Positions 46,771-59,085 of a DNA stretch of 64,000 nt are shown one piece after another (the first letter of the stretch is position 1; each line of letters starts with the position of its first letter). Made by a program: the position numbers and the translations under genes. The DNA is from Megascapheus bottae (Eukaryota; Chordata; Mammalia; Rodentia; Geomyidae). The notes beneath the pieces are model-generated. The model saw only the letters and a program-made list of their open reading frames with translations, had not been told where the DNA came from and did no database searches. Where the stretch lies: positions 33,398,001-33,462,000 of the forward strand of contig JANJXV010000013.1 in the NCBI GenBank assembly GCA_024803745.1, in the 5' to 3' direction.

Positions 46771-47289
46771 AGCTAAGAAGAAGTATTTTTCACTTGGATG
46801 CCTGAAATTAATACCTCACACATGAATGTTCCATACATAACTAAATCTCTTTTAAAAATATATTCTATTTAACTCATTGAAATATATATGCTATTTAACT
46901 CACTGAAAAAAAATATATTCTTTTGACTCACTGAAAGGTATTCTTGACATCTTCTTCAGCCCTTGAAAACACTTGATTGACTCAAAGTAAGCATCTATTT
47001 CATACAATTCCATCCCTGGGCATTTGGATTTTAAACTACTAGTCAAGAGATTTAAGGCTACTGACACAAAAATTTAAGAGCTGCAGCTTGACCTTTGATA
47101 CACCAGGGCCACAGAGAAAAGCCAGGATAATGAAGGAAAATAAGCAAGACTTAAAACATCAGAGAATCAAAAGCTGCTGAAGAAGACTCCTGTCTTATTG
47201 TTGCTTTATGTCCACCTGGGGTTCAGTTGCATTATTATTACCCTTGAGTTCTAAAAGCAATGTAAACCTTCCTTTTTAATTCTTTTTTC
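46771..47289. other. Unannotated sequence
   Basis: Three near-copies of 'atatattctattt/atatatgctattt aactcactgaaa' lie at about 46857-46935, a decayed local repeat. Nothing else recognised. Confidence 0.5.
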
Positions 47290-47515
47290 AAGTGTGAGAT
47301 TTGCTTAGTGTAGGGTTGTAAAATTTGTATTTACTAGTTGTACAAAATAATGAGTTTCACGATGACACTTTCATACATGTATATGAAACATTTTGATCAT
47401 AGTCACTCTGTAATCTTCTCTTGTCTCTTAATCCCTTTCCATCTGGTTTCCCTTCATATTTTCCAAACAGTACCCCAAGCTTTCCTTTTTAAAATAAATT
47501 CCCTGTCTTCCCTTA
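47290..47515 (-). mobile_element. Possible old LINE-1 3'UTR, antisense
   Basis: 'aaataatgagtttcacgatg', 'acactttcatacatgtatatg' and 'ttgatcatagtcactctgtaat' resemble an antisense 3'UTR type common in rodent and lagomorph L1s. Low certainty. Confidence 0.4.
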
Positions 47516-47889
47516 GGTGAGCCCAAATTGGCTCCTGTTTCTTGAACCAGAGAGCATTACAGTCCCCTGAGGTTACTTCGAGACTTCCCCTGAAGGTTTC
47601 TACCCAGGGCTGGCTCCATGAAAAATGTCTTTTACTATGACTGCATTTAGATCCCTGTCCTTTAGGAACTATTTCAGACACATTTGACACCTGGTGTCTG
47701 TAAGACTTGAGAACACATGACACCTTAGGCAACACAATTCACACATCAGCTTTGTAGAAGTGAAATGTTTGGCCCAATTTCTCAAAATAAAGTCATTTTT
47801 AGAGGTGGATAATTTTCTTGTGTCCCAGTTGCTGAGTGTTTTCATGTAAACCTTGAAAGTTTGAAGCAGCAATTTTATCCTCATCCTTA
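47516..47889. other. Unannotated sequence
   Basis: Nothing I can name; short antisense frames only. Confidence 0.45.
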
Positions 47890-47906
47890 TTGCTGTCCAA
47901 CATTTT

Positions 47907-48131
47907 CTTGTTGTTGTTGTTGTTGGTCATGTAAGGCTTGAACTTTGGGCCTGGGTGCTTTCCCTGAGCTCTTCACCTCAAGGCTACTGTCCTACCTCTT
48001 GAGACCCAGCGCCCTTCCAGTTTTCTGGTGGTTACTTGAAGATAAGAGTCTCAGGTTGGCTTTGAACCATGATCCTCAGATCTCACCCTCCTGAGTAGGT
48101 AGGATTGCAGGAATGAGCCACTGTGCTCAGC
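47907..48131 (-). mobile_element. B1-Geo SINE, antisense
   Basis: Left end is a (TTG)n-matured tail. On the - strand a B1 head, linker and single Geo module can be read. TSD ttgctgtccaacatttt at 47890-47906 and ttgctatccaactttt at 48132-48147. Confidence 0.92.
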
Positions 48132-48147
48132 TTGCTATCCAACTTTT

Positions 48148-48750
48148 AAGAAACAAAAAGAGGCTCAATAAAAACCTAAGTGCTTTCATGTAATATTAAA
48201 CATGTAGTGGACATATATAAGGCCAGATTTCCCAATATTTTTTCTGCTGATAGTGGCTTATTCTGCCACAGTGGCTTATTTGATTCTCATAATAATCCAG
48301 AAAAAATTGGATATGATAATAAATTCCCACCTAGGAATTACATGATTTGACCTAGGAAACTAGCACTAGATTCTGAGCACTTGAAAAATAAGAACATAAT
48401 AAGGACTAAGAATATATAATTAGAACCATCATGCACAGTTATGGACTCGTTGTCTGAGACAAAATTTGTCAGCCCTCAAACATTAATCCCATGTCATTAA
48501 TAGTAGCCACCAGAAATTCTGTTGAAGGTTTTTGAGATAGAGTTGGCTTTTTGTCAGTGATCGAACCAAAGGTATCTATTATGAAAAGAGAGAACAACAG
48601 CATATGCCACTATATTTTCATCCCTATAATGAACAACCAATAAATGATCGTTGAGGTAAACCAAACTGGTAGACTCACTACTAGCTGCCAAATCACTTAA
48701 CTCTGTCCCAATGTGTTGGGCAGTGTATCCCCTCCCATCTCTGATATCTT
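48148..48750. other. Unannotated sequence
   Basis: No supported feature. Confidence 0.5.
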
Positions 48751-48755
48751 CAACC

Positions 48756-48975
48756 AGGGTTCGACAAACTTCAGACCAGAGAGCAAATTCATCCTGTTGT
48801 CCTTTTCAAGTAAGATTGAATTAGAATGGTCATGCTCATTTCTTTATGTTTTATTTATAGCTGCTCCTGTATATCAGAATTATGGCTGGGAAGACAAGAC
48901 TGAGATGGGACTGATAACACAGTCTAACCTGTTTAACATCTACAACTTTGTAGGAAAAGACGGTCAACACTGCTC
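48756..48975 (+). mobile_element. MER5-type hAT DNA transposon relic
   Basis: Begins 'cagggttcgacaaacttcag' (MER5A terminus cagggGTCggcaaact), with 'tttatttatagctgctcctg' in the centre and 'aacatctacaactttgtagg' towards the end. Non-autonomous, diverged. The L1 at 49007 landed just past it. Confidence 0.75.
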
Positions 48976-49006
48976 ATAAAACAAACTCTTAAAAAGTTCA
49001 GAGCAG

Positions 49007-49952
49007 CGACATCTCTGGTCATAAAAGAAATGCAAATCAAAACAACTCTAAGATTCCACCTCACTCCAATTAGAATGGCGAGGATCAAGAAATCTAATAA
49101 CAACAGATGCTGGAGGGAATGTGGCCAGGAGGGATCACTACTACACTGCTGGTGGGAGTGCAAACTCCTTCAACCACTATAGAAAGCAGTATAGCAGTTC
49201 CTCAAAACACTAAACATAGAGCTCCCCTATGACCCAGCAATTCCACTACTTGGCATTTACCCAACCATCCAGAAACAAGGACATACTAAATCCACTAGCA
49301 CAACAATGTTCATTGCAGCACTATTTACCAGAGCAAAGATATGGAACCAACTGAGGGCAGTTGATGAGTGGATGAACAAGATGTGGTATATGTACACAAT
49401 GGAATTCTGTGCTGCTGTCAGAAAGAACAACATCTCCCCATTTGTAAGGAAATGGAAAGACTTAGAAAAAATCATATTAAGTGAAGTAAGCCAGACTCAA
49501 AGGAACATAGGCTCAATGGTTTCCCTCATTTGCCATAATCAGTAGAAACCTTGGACTCTTCTAGCAGAGACTTGCAATACAGCAAAACCTAGATACATAA
49601 GGCCATACAGTATGACGCTAAATAAAAGGACCTCTAGGATATAGAAACAAAAGCCATATAATGAGTGATTGTTGTCCTTAATGTACTATGTTATCTCTCA
49701 TCTCTTTTGCTTTCCCTTGATTATCTCATATTGTTACAGTATTTCACTTTGTTATCTGATATATTGGATATATGCGTATTTGGTTATTTGGAATTGGATA
49801 GGAAAGGGGGGAAAACAAGATGAGGATGGGGGTCAGGGGGAGGGAAATGGGGACCAAGACATGAGAAAGGGTATCAATGTATGTGAAGTAATGCACCTTC
49901 CATCTGGCGATGGAATGCACCTTCTGTTAATTACAATAAAAATTATATGAAA
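49007..49952 (+). mobile_element. 5'-truncated LINE-1
   Basis: Starts in ORF2 at 'catctctggtcataaaag' (the KEMQIKTT region), then CWREC-type motif (Gly to Glu change), NQLRAVDEWMNKMWYMYT with a small deletion at the PRCPS position, YTMEFCAAVRKNNI and the 3'UTR. Perfect 16-bp TSD aaaaagttcagagcag at 48991-49006 and 49953-49968. Confidence 0.96.
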
Positions 49953-50146
49953 AAAAAGTTCAGAGCAGGTTAGAAGTCAATCTAGTCTGATCTTTCTTTC
50001 TAGTCAAATGTTGCACACCTTTATGCTTTGGTGATGAAACAATAACAGGGTGTGGGTGCGGGTGTGTGAAGTACATATAGGCACAGGCACTACCAACATA
50101 GAATTTCAACATGTGTCCCTCCTATGAAAATGTTTTTAGATCTTGT

Positions 50147-50500
50147 TCTCTATGTTGCTACCACAAAGTATCTGAGACTAGGTAGTTCATAAATTAAAAA
50201 AGATATCCCTCACAGTTTCGGAAAGGTCAGAAGCCCAAGATCATAACAGGTTTTGTACTTGATGGGGGGGGGTGCTGTGTTCTTCAAGATGGTGCTGCAC
50301 CCTCCATAGAAAAACATTGTCCTCAGGAGGTAGGAGAGACAGAAAGGATAGACTTGCATCCTAGAACACTTTTTATAAGGTACTAATCTATTCATGAGAG
50401 CAGAGGCTTTGTGACATAATTATATCTTTATCCTCTCCATACCTTCATAGTGTTGAACGGAGGAACAAGTTTCAAGATGGATTTTTGGAGAGGACATCAA
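50147..50500 (-). mobile_element. Ancient repeat, MaLR LTR-like, unresolved orientation
   Basis: 'ctatgttgctaccacaaagtatctgagactagg', 'cttctacaaggtactaatc'-like and 'agaggctttgtgacataattat' occur in the order seen in old mammalian LTR-type repeats. Family not resolved. Confidence 0.4.
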
Positions 50501-50574
50501 CAATCCAATTACTACAGTTCTTAAATATCCCTTTTAATTCGAACGACTGATTCCAAACAACCATTGCAAAAGTA

Positions 50575-51440
50575 TCAGTTTCTGTAACTGTGGCTTTTGC
50601 CTTTGCTTTTCTCAGAAACGTCTTTTTGCTGTCTGGCTTTCTTCACATAGAGAGATATTTTTAAGACTCATCCATGTTGTATCACTACTTAATTCTTTCA
50701 TGTCTGAGTAGTATTCTGTACATATAGACTTCATTTGGTTTATCCACTCACAATTGGATGAACTTTGGGATGCTTCTAGTTTGAGACTACTATAAACTAC
50801 AGTATAATGGATTCATCCATGAATTGCAAACAAACAAGTGTGTGGGCCTGTTTCCTTGTAAATGGGTGTTTATATAAAGATACATTTGACTGTTAAAGTG
50901 ACTGTCAGATTTTTCTAGAGTAGCTTTATCATTCTATATTCCTACCACCAGTAAGAGATCCATTTTCCCTGCACTCTCATCAACATTTCTAATGTCTGTG
51001 AACTGTGGCCATTGCAAATGGGTATGTTGTGGTATTTATTTCATTGTGGTTTTTCAATTGCATTTTCCTGCTACTATGAAGTGTATCTTAGCTGCTTAAA
51101 TTTCCTTCTTTGGAGAAGTATCTATTCCAGTCTTTTGTTGAATATTTTATATTATAGTTATTAGAATTCTTTTTAGTTGGAATTGTTTTTCATCAAATAT
51201 ATATTCAAATATTTTCTTCTATACTAGAGCTTGTCTTTTTCAATTTTCTTGTGGATTCTTTTGAAGAGCAAACTTAAATATTTGGTGAAATCCAATTATC
51301 TTCATTTCTTTCACCAACTGATTAGTTAATTGATTTTGGCATTTTTTTTCTGTCCTGATTCTTTGTCTAAATCAAACTCACATTTTTCTCTATTTTTTCT
51401 GTAAAATTTACAGCTTAAACTATATTTAGATCTACTGTTC
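50575..51440 (-). mobile_element. Ancient L1M-type LINE-1, antisense (~0.9 kb)
   Basis: Landmarks of antisense L1M in order: 'actcatccatgttgtatcac', 'gagtagtattctgtacatat', 'ttatccactcacaattgg', 'ctgtggccattgcaaatggg', 'tcattgtggtttttcaattgc', 'ttctttggagaagtatctattc', 'ttcaaatattttcttctat' and 'ttgaagagcaaacttaaat'. Highly diverged, closed in all frames. Confidence 0.85.
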
Positions 51441-53399
51441 ATTTCCTTGATAGTGTTTTAATAAGTAAATTAAAAATCTAGTCAAAATATGTATGCATAT
51501 TTTATAGGTATGAGGTAATTTTTCAGTATCAGTAAAACACTGGTTCTTAGAATCCCTGCAATTGTTCATATCCATGGATGCCCATGACTTTTACTCAAAA
51601 TAATAGCATTTTCATGTAACCTAAATACATCCTCCCATGTATTTCAAAATCATTTCTAAATTATTTACAATATGTAATATAATATAAATTCTACAGTTAC
51701 ATAAATACTACCTTGCTTTGGAATATTGACAAGAAAAAATGACGTGTGTTCAATGCAGATACAACATTTTCTAAATACTTTTGATGGTGGGTTGGATTTA
51801 TATTGATACACAAACAATCAATATTAAGCCTATATTTAATGTTTCTAGCTAGATATTTTTAATTTAAAATTTAATTCTTCGAAGAAGACATTGGCAGAGC
51901 CATTTTCACAAACTGTTTCATTATATTCCCCAAAAGACCAAACATTCTTGAATGTTTACAAAGTTGTCTGACATTTCTGGAATGATTTACAGAGTCAAAG
52001 TGTATACAACTTGAAAATTCTGATAGCTACTACAAGTTGAACACCTGTCCTTCTAAACTGAAAGAAACAGAACATAATTCAGGATTTTGCTTCTATGCAG
52101 AAAGATGTTCATAAAACAAAAAGGCCAATAGTTGTTACCCAATATACTAAGGATTCTGGGATTCTGTATATTGCAGTCACACAAACTTGTCTTTTGCAAG
52201 CCATTGTTCTTTCTAAAAAAAAATCACAACCCAGCAATATTTCTCACAATGCTTTAAACACTGGGAGAAGCAGTAGTTCCCTTAACTATATGAGAACCTT
52301 TTGTCACTAGCAATTAGATATAAACTGAAGGTTCACCACAGGTAGCCTTTGCCTGTCATTCTCTGTTCAGCATGCCTTGCCACACATTTGTGATACTGTT
52401 GTTACTTTGGTGTCACTAGGGTGGCTGAATAGGGCTCTTTACGTGAGAATCAGGCAAAGAACATCTCTGGGGTAGCAGAGGAACGTAGTCCTTATAAATC
52501 GCCTGTGTGTATGTTCATCTGCCCTTGAAGGTACATGACTTTTGCTCTAGAATTTTCATTCTTCACATTAATAGTCTTAATATTCGATTTTTGTTTCTAT
52601 TATTTTTATTTGATAGCCTAATCAATATAAAAAATTACTTCAATGAGATGGGAAAGAGGCAAACACCATTAGCTAGAATTGAACCTAAGTCAACTGACAT
52701 AGCCACATTATTATTATTTTCAAGTTTGTAATGTGAGTGGCTTATTTTTCCCCATAGGAAGAATGGATTGATTAAGTCTAAAAAAAAGTCACTCTTGCAT
52801 TGTGGATAGTTGTATTTAGGGTTCTGAGAAATCTGCAATAAAGAAAGCTGCTGAGTTTTATTTAAATATTGCCCCTAACAGACTCTTTTCACTCAGAACC
52901 GACTTTAGAGACACTGTCAGTAAGGGGCAACACTGTCCAAAGGCCTGTGTGAAAGTCAACCCCAGTTCTTTTCCTGGTGAAATCTGTTAAGCTTCCCTGC
53001 CCTTACTCACTCATATTATTGGATAATTGAGAATTCCTGGAATAAATTATTAGTTTATCTTTGTTACCTCAATTTTTTCATTCTTGTTGATAATATTTGG
53101 AAAGAATATCATGATTAAGATTTAAAAAATCATCTGTTAGGAAGCTGATCATCTTGATTTTTGTCAGAAAAAAAGAGAGCAAAATGAAGATGCTCAAGAA
53201 AGACCAAGAACTTCTCTGAATGTTTTTCTAGTTCTCATGATATTTGATTGATGAGCTATATAGAATTTTTTAGCAAATCACTGATTTATATTGACAAAGC
53301 AAAAGCTATAATTTAAAATTTTGCTTTCACCCTATTGCTTTGGATTTCACAAAGTAATCAGAACAGGGGACATAATAATTCCTAAAAATAAAAATAATT
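51441..53399. other. Unannotated AT-rich sequence
   Basis: No exon or identifiable repeat. The 71-codon frame at 52095-52310 has no family match that I recognise. Confidence 0.5.
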
Positions 53400-53626
53400 G
53401 CCGGGCACAGTGGCTCACGCCTGTGATCCTAGCTACTCATGAGGCTGAGATCTGAGGGTCATGGTTCAAAGCTAGCCCTGACACTAAAGACCTTGAGACT
53501 CTATCTCCAATTAACCACCAGAAAATGAGAAGTGGGGCTGTGGCTTAAGGGGCAGGGTGGTAGTCTTGAGCTGAAGAGCTCAGGGACAGCACCCAGGACC
53601 AGAGTTCAAGCCCCATGACCAACAGA
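53400..53626 (+). mobile_element. B1-Geo SINE, well preserved
   Basis: Head gccgggcacagtggctcacg is nearly identical to primate/rodent 7SL-derived heads. Linker 'gagactctatctccaattaa'; single Geo module 'gagctgaagagctcagggac'; end 'caagccccatgacc'. Confidence 0.93.
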
Positions 53627-53684
53627 TAAATAAATAAATAAATACATACATACATACATACATACATACATACATACATACATA
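53626..53684. repeat. (AAAT)n-(ACAT)n compound microsatellite
   Basis: Five AAAT units then ten ACAT units growing out of the SINE tail. Confidence 0.95.
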
Positions 53685-54469
53685 AAATTCTTGAAAATAA
53701 AAAGCATGAAAATTTTCTTCCTCTTGCAAAGAATGGAATTCTGTTAAACTGGAGTTTGGTGCCTTTTCTCATTTAAGCATATGAAGATGATGATTATGCC
53801 AAATTCTGTTCTATATACTAGCATCCTGTTTTAAGGGATATGTTAAAACATCTTTATAAAGGCATACTGAGAAAATGAGCTTCGAGGTAAATGAGGGTAA
53901 TGGGAAAATTGGGAAGTGGGTTAAACAAATAGCTAACATTAGATTTATGATGAATACACTTAATCAATGCCAAATGCCAAAGACAGTTGTGATAAACAAA
54001 TTCTCAGGACAAGCCAATTTTTTTCCTGTATTTTGGGTCTGTATTTCCAGCAAAGTCCTGAAATCTATTTCTGTGGGACTACTAAGACAACTGAATCTGT
54101 ACATCCCAATGTATTCAATATGACTCCTACATTTTTCTTTATTACCCGTATCTAATGGCTTCTAGTTTCCAAGCCAAAAAGTGATACCCTCTCACATATT
54201 CTTTTCCTCTTATTTACCACAGTTTTTAAAACAAAGCAGAGCCCTTCCTCATTCCATACTTTGTCCATCCTTTTTTACCTTTGAGTGCTCAAGCTTTTTG
54301 ACTGTTTCCTATGCATTAGTTTATGCATTGCCTCCATTAGTATCCAAATCCTATGACACACACTCAGATCCTAGAGTTCATCATTTCCTCTATGAGCCAT
54401 AAGGATCACCTCTAGATGACTGTCCTTCACTCCATCTAGTGATCTCTCCTTGCCATTATGGCAGAGGAT
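53685..54469. other. Unannotated sequence
   Basis: No supported exon. The pyrimidine-rich part after 54180 may be upstream L2 sequence but is too diverged to call. Confidence 0.45.
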
Positions 54470-54900
54470 CTTTCACAGATGAAAGACTTAACCCTGTCAC
54501 TTCTGAGATCAAAATCTTTACATAGCTTTCTATGGAATACAGGGCAGAATCCAAATTCCTTACTATGATGGCAGCTATGTACTCTTCAGTACCATTTACT
54601 CCCAACCTTGAACTCTATGTATAAACCACTTGCCTCCCCTAAAACAGAGTGCTCACTCATCCACCCCATTTCTTCTCATGGGAGTCTACACTGTACAATG
54701 CCCTGCCCAGCTCCTTGCTGCCTCTTGAGCCCCTTCTGTCTTTCAAATCCCACAACTATCTTGTCCATGTCTTGGAAACATCCATTGCACAACTCCAAAG
54801 TGCTTCCTCTGTATTTTGATTTGTTTCACTCATAGACTGTGAGTTCCTTAAAATAATTTTAATACTTTAAATGTTTTGATAACCTCAGGTCCTTGCTGCC
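54470..54900 (+). mobile_element. LINE-2 fragment
   Basis: 'ctatggaatacagggcagaatcc' then 'aaattccttactatgatggc' match sense L2 (cctacaggataaagtccaaactccttagcatggc). Later parts are 'ctcatagactgtgagttcctt'. Closed in all frames. Confidence 0.7.
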
Positions 54901-55009
54901 TAGCCTTCTTTCAGAATTGCAAGTTATACTTTGTGACAAGTGGATCTCTATAATTTCCCTTTTAGCTCTAACATTCTATAGTATAATTTCCTTCAATATA
55001 TAACTACAT

Positions 55010-55610
55010 TATGGCAGGGTTTGATATTAAAGAGATGTATGTCTCAACCATCCTTCCAGTTGGTCATTGGAGGATTCTTGAAAATGAAGTGTTAATATGT
55101 ATTCCAGAGGATTGTGTTTTCTCAGCATGGCCACCACATCTCCCATACTATATGATCTTCTTACAAGCTAGGAATTGATATTTTGCCATCCTCCTGAATC
55201 CAGGTAAACTTATGTCTATAGATGAAGTGTTCTAGATTCTTTCCAAGGCAAGATCATACAAAATGACACTATTTTGATTGGGTTATGTCAAGATATTCAC
55301 TCTTGGAATACAGCCACCATGTTGCGAAGATGTCCAACAACTTAAGGGAATTACTTTGCATACCACTGTATCACGGATACCTGCCTGCTAGCAGGCCAGG
55401 CTCAAGCTCCTGCCCCTGCAGACAGGAGAATAAAGGAAGCAGCCAAGTGAGTCACTCAGAGCACTGAAATTTTTCCAGCTGAGACTATCAATGTCCTGAT
55501 ACAGAGATCGTCTTTGACTGCTCTATTTTCATCAAATTCCTGGCCTATGGAATCTTGACTGCAATATGGCACTTTTTCTATGCTACGATGTCCACAATAT
55601 TTTCTTTTTC
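55010..55610 (+). mobile_element. Ancient MaLR-type (MLT1-like) LTR
   Basis: 'cactcttggaatacagccaccatg' followed by 'ccagctgagactatcaatg', 'aaattcctggcctatggaatc' parallel the MLT1-like order (cttggaacccagccaccatg, ccagctgaggccccagacat, gaattcctgacccacagaatc). Diverged, no coding. Confidence 0.55.
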
Positions 55611-56762
55611 TTGCAGCAACAGAAAAAAATAAATAAGATAACATGCAATCAGTCAGGCCACCATTTCTCACACTATTCTCAGAGGAACCCTACCATCTTG
55701 GGAAATCCCACTCACTTTTCTGAGGAAAAATAAAAAACCAACAACAAAAATTAAAACTAAATATGAAACAAGGGTGGTAGCTGTCATACAGTACTCACTC
55801 AAATTCTATCTTCTTCTCTAAGAACATTATTGAATAATAGTAAATTAATGTTTTTTAGAAATCAGGAGCTAGTTGTCAGAGCATTATTCCCTAGTGCATT
55901 TGATCATAGACTCTTTATGGGAAAACACATAAAATTCCTCCTAAAAAGCTACTGTTTGTGGAACAATTTGATTTAAACTCATGAAACCCACAGTCCCAAG
56001 TGTTAAGCAATTATTTAATTGCTAGAGCTCTGCTCTCAGGAGTACAGCCTTAAAGGAAAAGCCTAAATAGTCAGGGAGTAGTCAGAAAACGTTTTCTAAC
56101 ACCAGTGCTTCCTCATGTCTATTGCAAGGAACACACATCTTTGTGCAAAGGAAAGGAGGGAGAGGGAAGACAAGACCCTAGGTGTGCAGGTTCACGCATA
56201 CAATGATCGGTACCCAATTTTTGCAGCATTGATGAGACTATAGCAAGGCTGATAGGTCTGAATTCAAATAAAGGGAAAGATGGAAAATTAGAGCCACTTG
56301 TTCAGAAAAATACATTTACAAATGCTAAAAATTGTTTTTAATTTCAAAATAGAAAGGAATCCCAAGCCAGTGTAGGAAAGTGACCCCCTCCCCGCCCTGC
56401 CCCACAGCTAAGAACAGTTAATCTTGTTCATTTGCCATTTTATCCTTGGAATTGGTGTGTGGGAGTGGGTCTCCTGGTTGGGGTTTAAGGCCAGGTGGCA
56501 TTTTCAGTTCTCAAGTTTTCAACCACATATGTTACTAATGTTCTACACCAAAACACCAGAGCCTTGCTCTTTCAGTGTGATTTGATGCTGATGGGATACA
56601 GAATAATGTAAATGGCAAACCACCATCTCAACAGGGCTGGCTCACAGCCAGGGATTACCTGCGCTGTGGGTGTGTGCCACTGCCACCTAGTGGTCACATT
56701 CTCCTAAAACTCATTTGGCTTCCTCCACTTTAAAGGGTATTCTCTATGTCAACACAGACAAG
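55611..56762. other. Unannotated sequence with one CTCF-like site
   Basis: Apart from 56681-56693, nothing is recognised. Confidence 0.5.
56681..56693 (-). promoter_or_regulatory. Candidate CTCF-binding core
   Basis: TGCCACCTAGTGG exactly matches the reverse complement of CCASYAGRKGGCR, embedded in GC-richer sequence (cactgccacctagtggtcac). Same orientation as the site at 5177, 51.5 kb away. Motif evidence only. Confidence 0.5.
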
Positions 56763-56773
56763 AGTCAGATCAC

Positions 56774-57108
56774 CTTGTTTTTCCTCTTCCCTTCCTATTT
56801 CAAATAAACACATATTCAATGTACAAGGTAGCAAAGTCAAAAATTAACCATAAGGGGAAAAAAGAGAAAAGAAGTAACTTCACATAGTACATTAAGAACA
56901 ACAATCACAAAGATCAACCTCTTATTTCATTTAGTCTCATTCCATATAACCATAAACAAGATGATGGGGAAGGAGTGGAGGGAGTGAAAGGAGAACAAAA
57001 ACACAAGAATGGGTATCAATGTTTGAAAAGTAATATACTCACTACCTGACGAATGTAACTGTAACCCCTCTATATATTACCCCAACAATAAAATACAATT
57101 AAAAAGAA
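56774..57108. mobile_element. Short older-lineage LINE-1 with 5' inversion
   Basis: 56774 to about 56957 is antisense 3'UTR (cttgtttttcctcttccc to tctcattccatataacc). The rest is sense 3'UTR (aacaagatgatggggaagg to attaccccaacaataaaata). Both parts meet at the same L1 coordinate (aacaag). TSD agtcagatcac at 56763-56773 and 57109-57119 is perfect. Confidence 0.93.
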
Positions 57109-57229
57109 AGTCAGATCACAAAGCAGAAAGCTCAGTGGACTTCACTGAAACACAGCTTAAAGATGTGTAATTCTGAGCAAATTATTCTCTCATAGGTTCT
57201 GTTTCTATATGTGAAAGTGAGGAACAATA

Positions 57230-57478
57230 GCCAGGGTCTTTTAGCTCACATCTGTAATAAATACTCATAAGGCTGCGATCTGAGGATGGTGGTTCAAAGC
57301 CAGCCCAGGCAGAGAAGTCCATGGGACTCATCTCCAATTAATCACCAGAAAATTGGAAGTGGTGCTGTGGCTCAAAGTGGTAAAATTCTAAACTTGATCC
57401 TTGACAATAAAAAATAAAAAGAAAAGCTCAGGGACAGTGCCAAGGCCTGGACCTCAAGCCCCATGACAAAATAAATAC
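57230..57478 (+). mobile_element. B1-Geo SINE with linker insert
   Basis: Head 'gccagggtcttttagctcac', linker 'gggactcatctccaattaat', Geo end 'caagccccatgacaaaa'. About 24 bp of A-rich sequence (tccttgacaataaaaaataa...) interrupts the Geo module before 'gctcagggacagtg'. Confidence 0.88.
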
Positions 57479-57479
57479 A

Positions 57480-58434
57480 TATAAAATTGATAACTATATG
57501 TGTATATATGCATAAGTAAATACACATGAACATTTGTTTTTATGTATAATTATTCATATGTGCATAGTTATTCATATGTCACAAAATGGTTTACTTTCAC
57601 AGCAAAGACATTTAAGGGATGCCTATGATATGCTAATAACTGGTAAAATGTTATTCTCTAAGTTAATTATGTATGGTTGCTTATCTTCAGGGTAGACTGT
57701 GGGTAGAAAGGATCTTGGCTAAAAACTTATTTGCCACCTATTTCAATGCCAAACTAGATCTGTGTCTTAGATATCATTTACTCCCAGTTTAGCAATAAAT
57801 AAAATAAAACTCAATGAGGCATGGCTACAGCAAAAAGTTGTTAGTCAATAGTACAATAATGATTCTGGTCTATTAGGACCTAAAAATAGACTCAAAAAAG
57901 CATTCTCTTCAAGAAGAGTTCATCACTCAAGCTATATTTTAGTAGCATAAATTGTGAAAAGTGAGAGCTTAAAATGTGTTTAGCGCAGGGTTTAACAATC
58001 TGGCTTCAGCCGGGTACCTCATTTAACTCCTGCTACAGTCTCTTTATCAATAGCTTACTGACTCAATAACACCACATAATAAAATATCAGAAAAATCCAA
58101 GACTACAACAAGAGAAAGCCCTTGTTGATCACAGGTCTGAAATCAAGTGGGTTTGTTTTTTTTTTTTTTACTGCATAAATGAAAACTTGATCTGATTAGA
58201 TCTTTTCACATATTTGACCAAAAAATGGTTGTTGGCTTAACGATGATGACACAAATGAGGATGAGCAAGCATTATGATTGTCCCTATGTTGTTTTATCTA
58301 AAAGAAGAAGTATAGAAGCAAACTTAAAAGCAAGTCCAATACTTCAATCATGCTTTTTAATGTCTCTGCTTGCATCGTATTTGCTAACATTCAATTGGCC
58401 AAAGTAAGTTGTAAGGCTACGTCACGAATCAGGG
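57480..58434. other. Unannotated AT-rich sequence
   Basis: Contains a T12 run at 58157-58169; nothing else recognised. Confidence 0.5.
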
Positions 58435-59085
58435 TGAGAAGACACTGCTAAATTCCATGTGTTTCTTTGGGCTGTGATAATAAGTACCATAGATTGCATG
58501 GCTTTGAAAAAAAAATGTTCTGCAGAATAGAAATCAAAACTGGTGTTGAGTGTTGGTTTGTTCTGAGGACGCAAATCTATGACTTTCTCATAGATTGGAG
58601 TCATTTGGGGGAATCCTTGGTATGTCATGGCCTGTGTATGCTTTATTCATTCCATTTTCCTGTCTGTGTCATGCCACAGTATTCTCCCTCTGAGCCTAAA
58701 CACAGTTGCAAAGACAGACTATTCTGGACTCTCCAGGCTGGTCAAATTTAGTCATGAGATCCTTAATAGTGGATGGGAAATCAAGCTGAAGAAGAAATGG
58801 CAACAAAAGAAAATCAGTCACAGAGATACTGCTCCTGGCTTTGAAGATAGAGGAAGGGAATCAGAGTGTGAGGAATAAATGAACTCTAGAAGCTGCAACA
58901 TGCAATAAAACATCTTCCCTTAAGCCTTAGAAGAAACAAAGTCCTGCCAACAGCACAATTTCAACTCACTAAGACACATAGTTGTACTTCCAACCTCTTG
59001 AACCATAAGATAGTTTGTATTTTTTTAAGTCTCTGAGTGGTCTTTTGTTATAGCTGCAACAGAGAACTAAAACTGACACTCTTGG
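58435..59085 (+). mobile_element. Possible ancient LTR-type repeat
   Basis: 'gataataagtaccatagattgc' then 'atggctttg' at the start and 'gtctctgagtggtcttttgttatagctgcaac' then 'agagaactaaaactgacac' at the end resemble termini of an old mammalian LTR-like repeat. The middle is not alignable by eye. Confidence 0.35.

Noticed and set aside
53626..53684. Regular short repeats resembling an array
   Set aside because: A simple (AAAT)(ACAT) microsatellite without spacers; not CRISPR.
54181..54835. Adjacent Ser/Pro/Leu-rich frames
   Set aside because: They fall in or beside an L2 remnant rich in pyrimidines on the + strand; no conserved domain.
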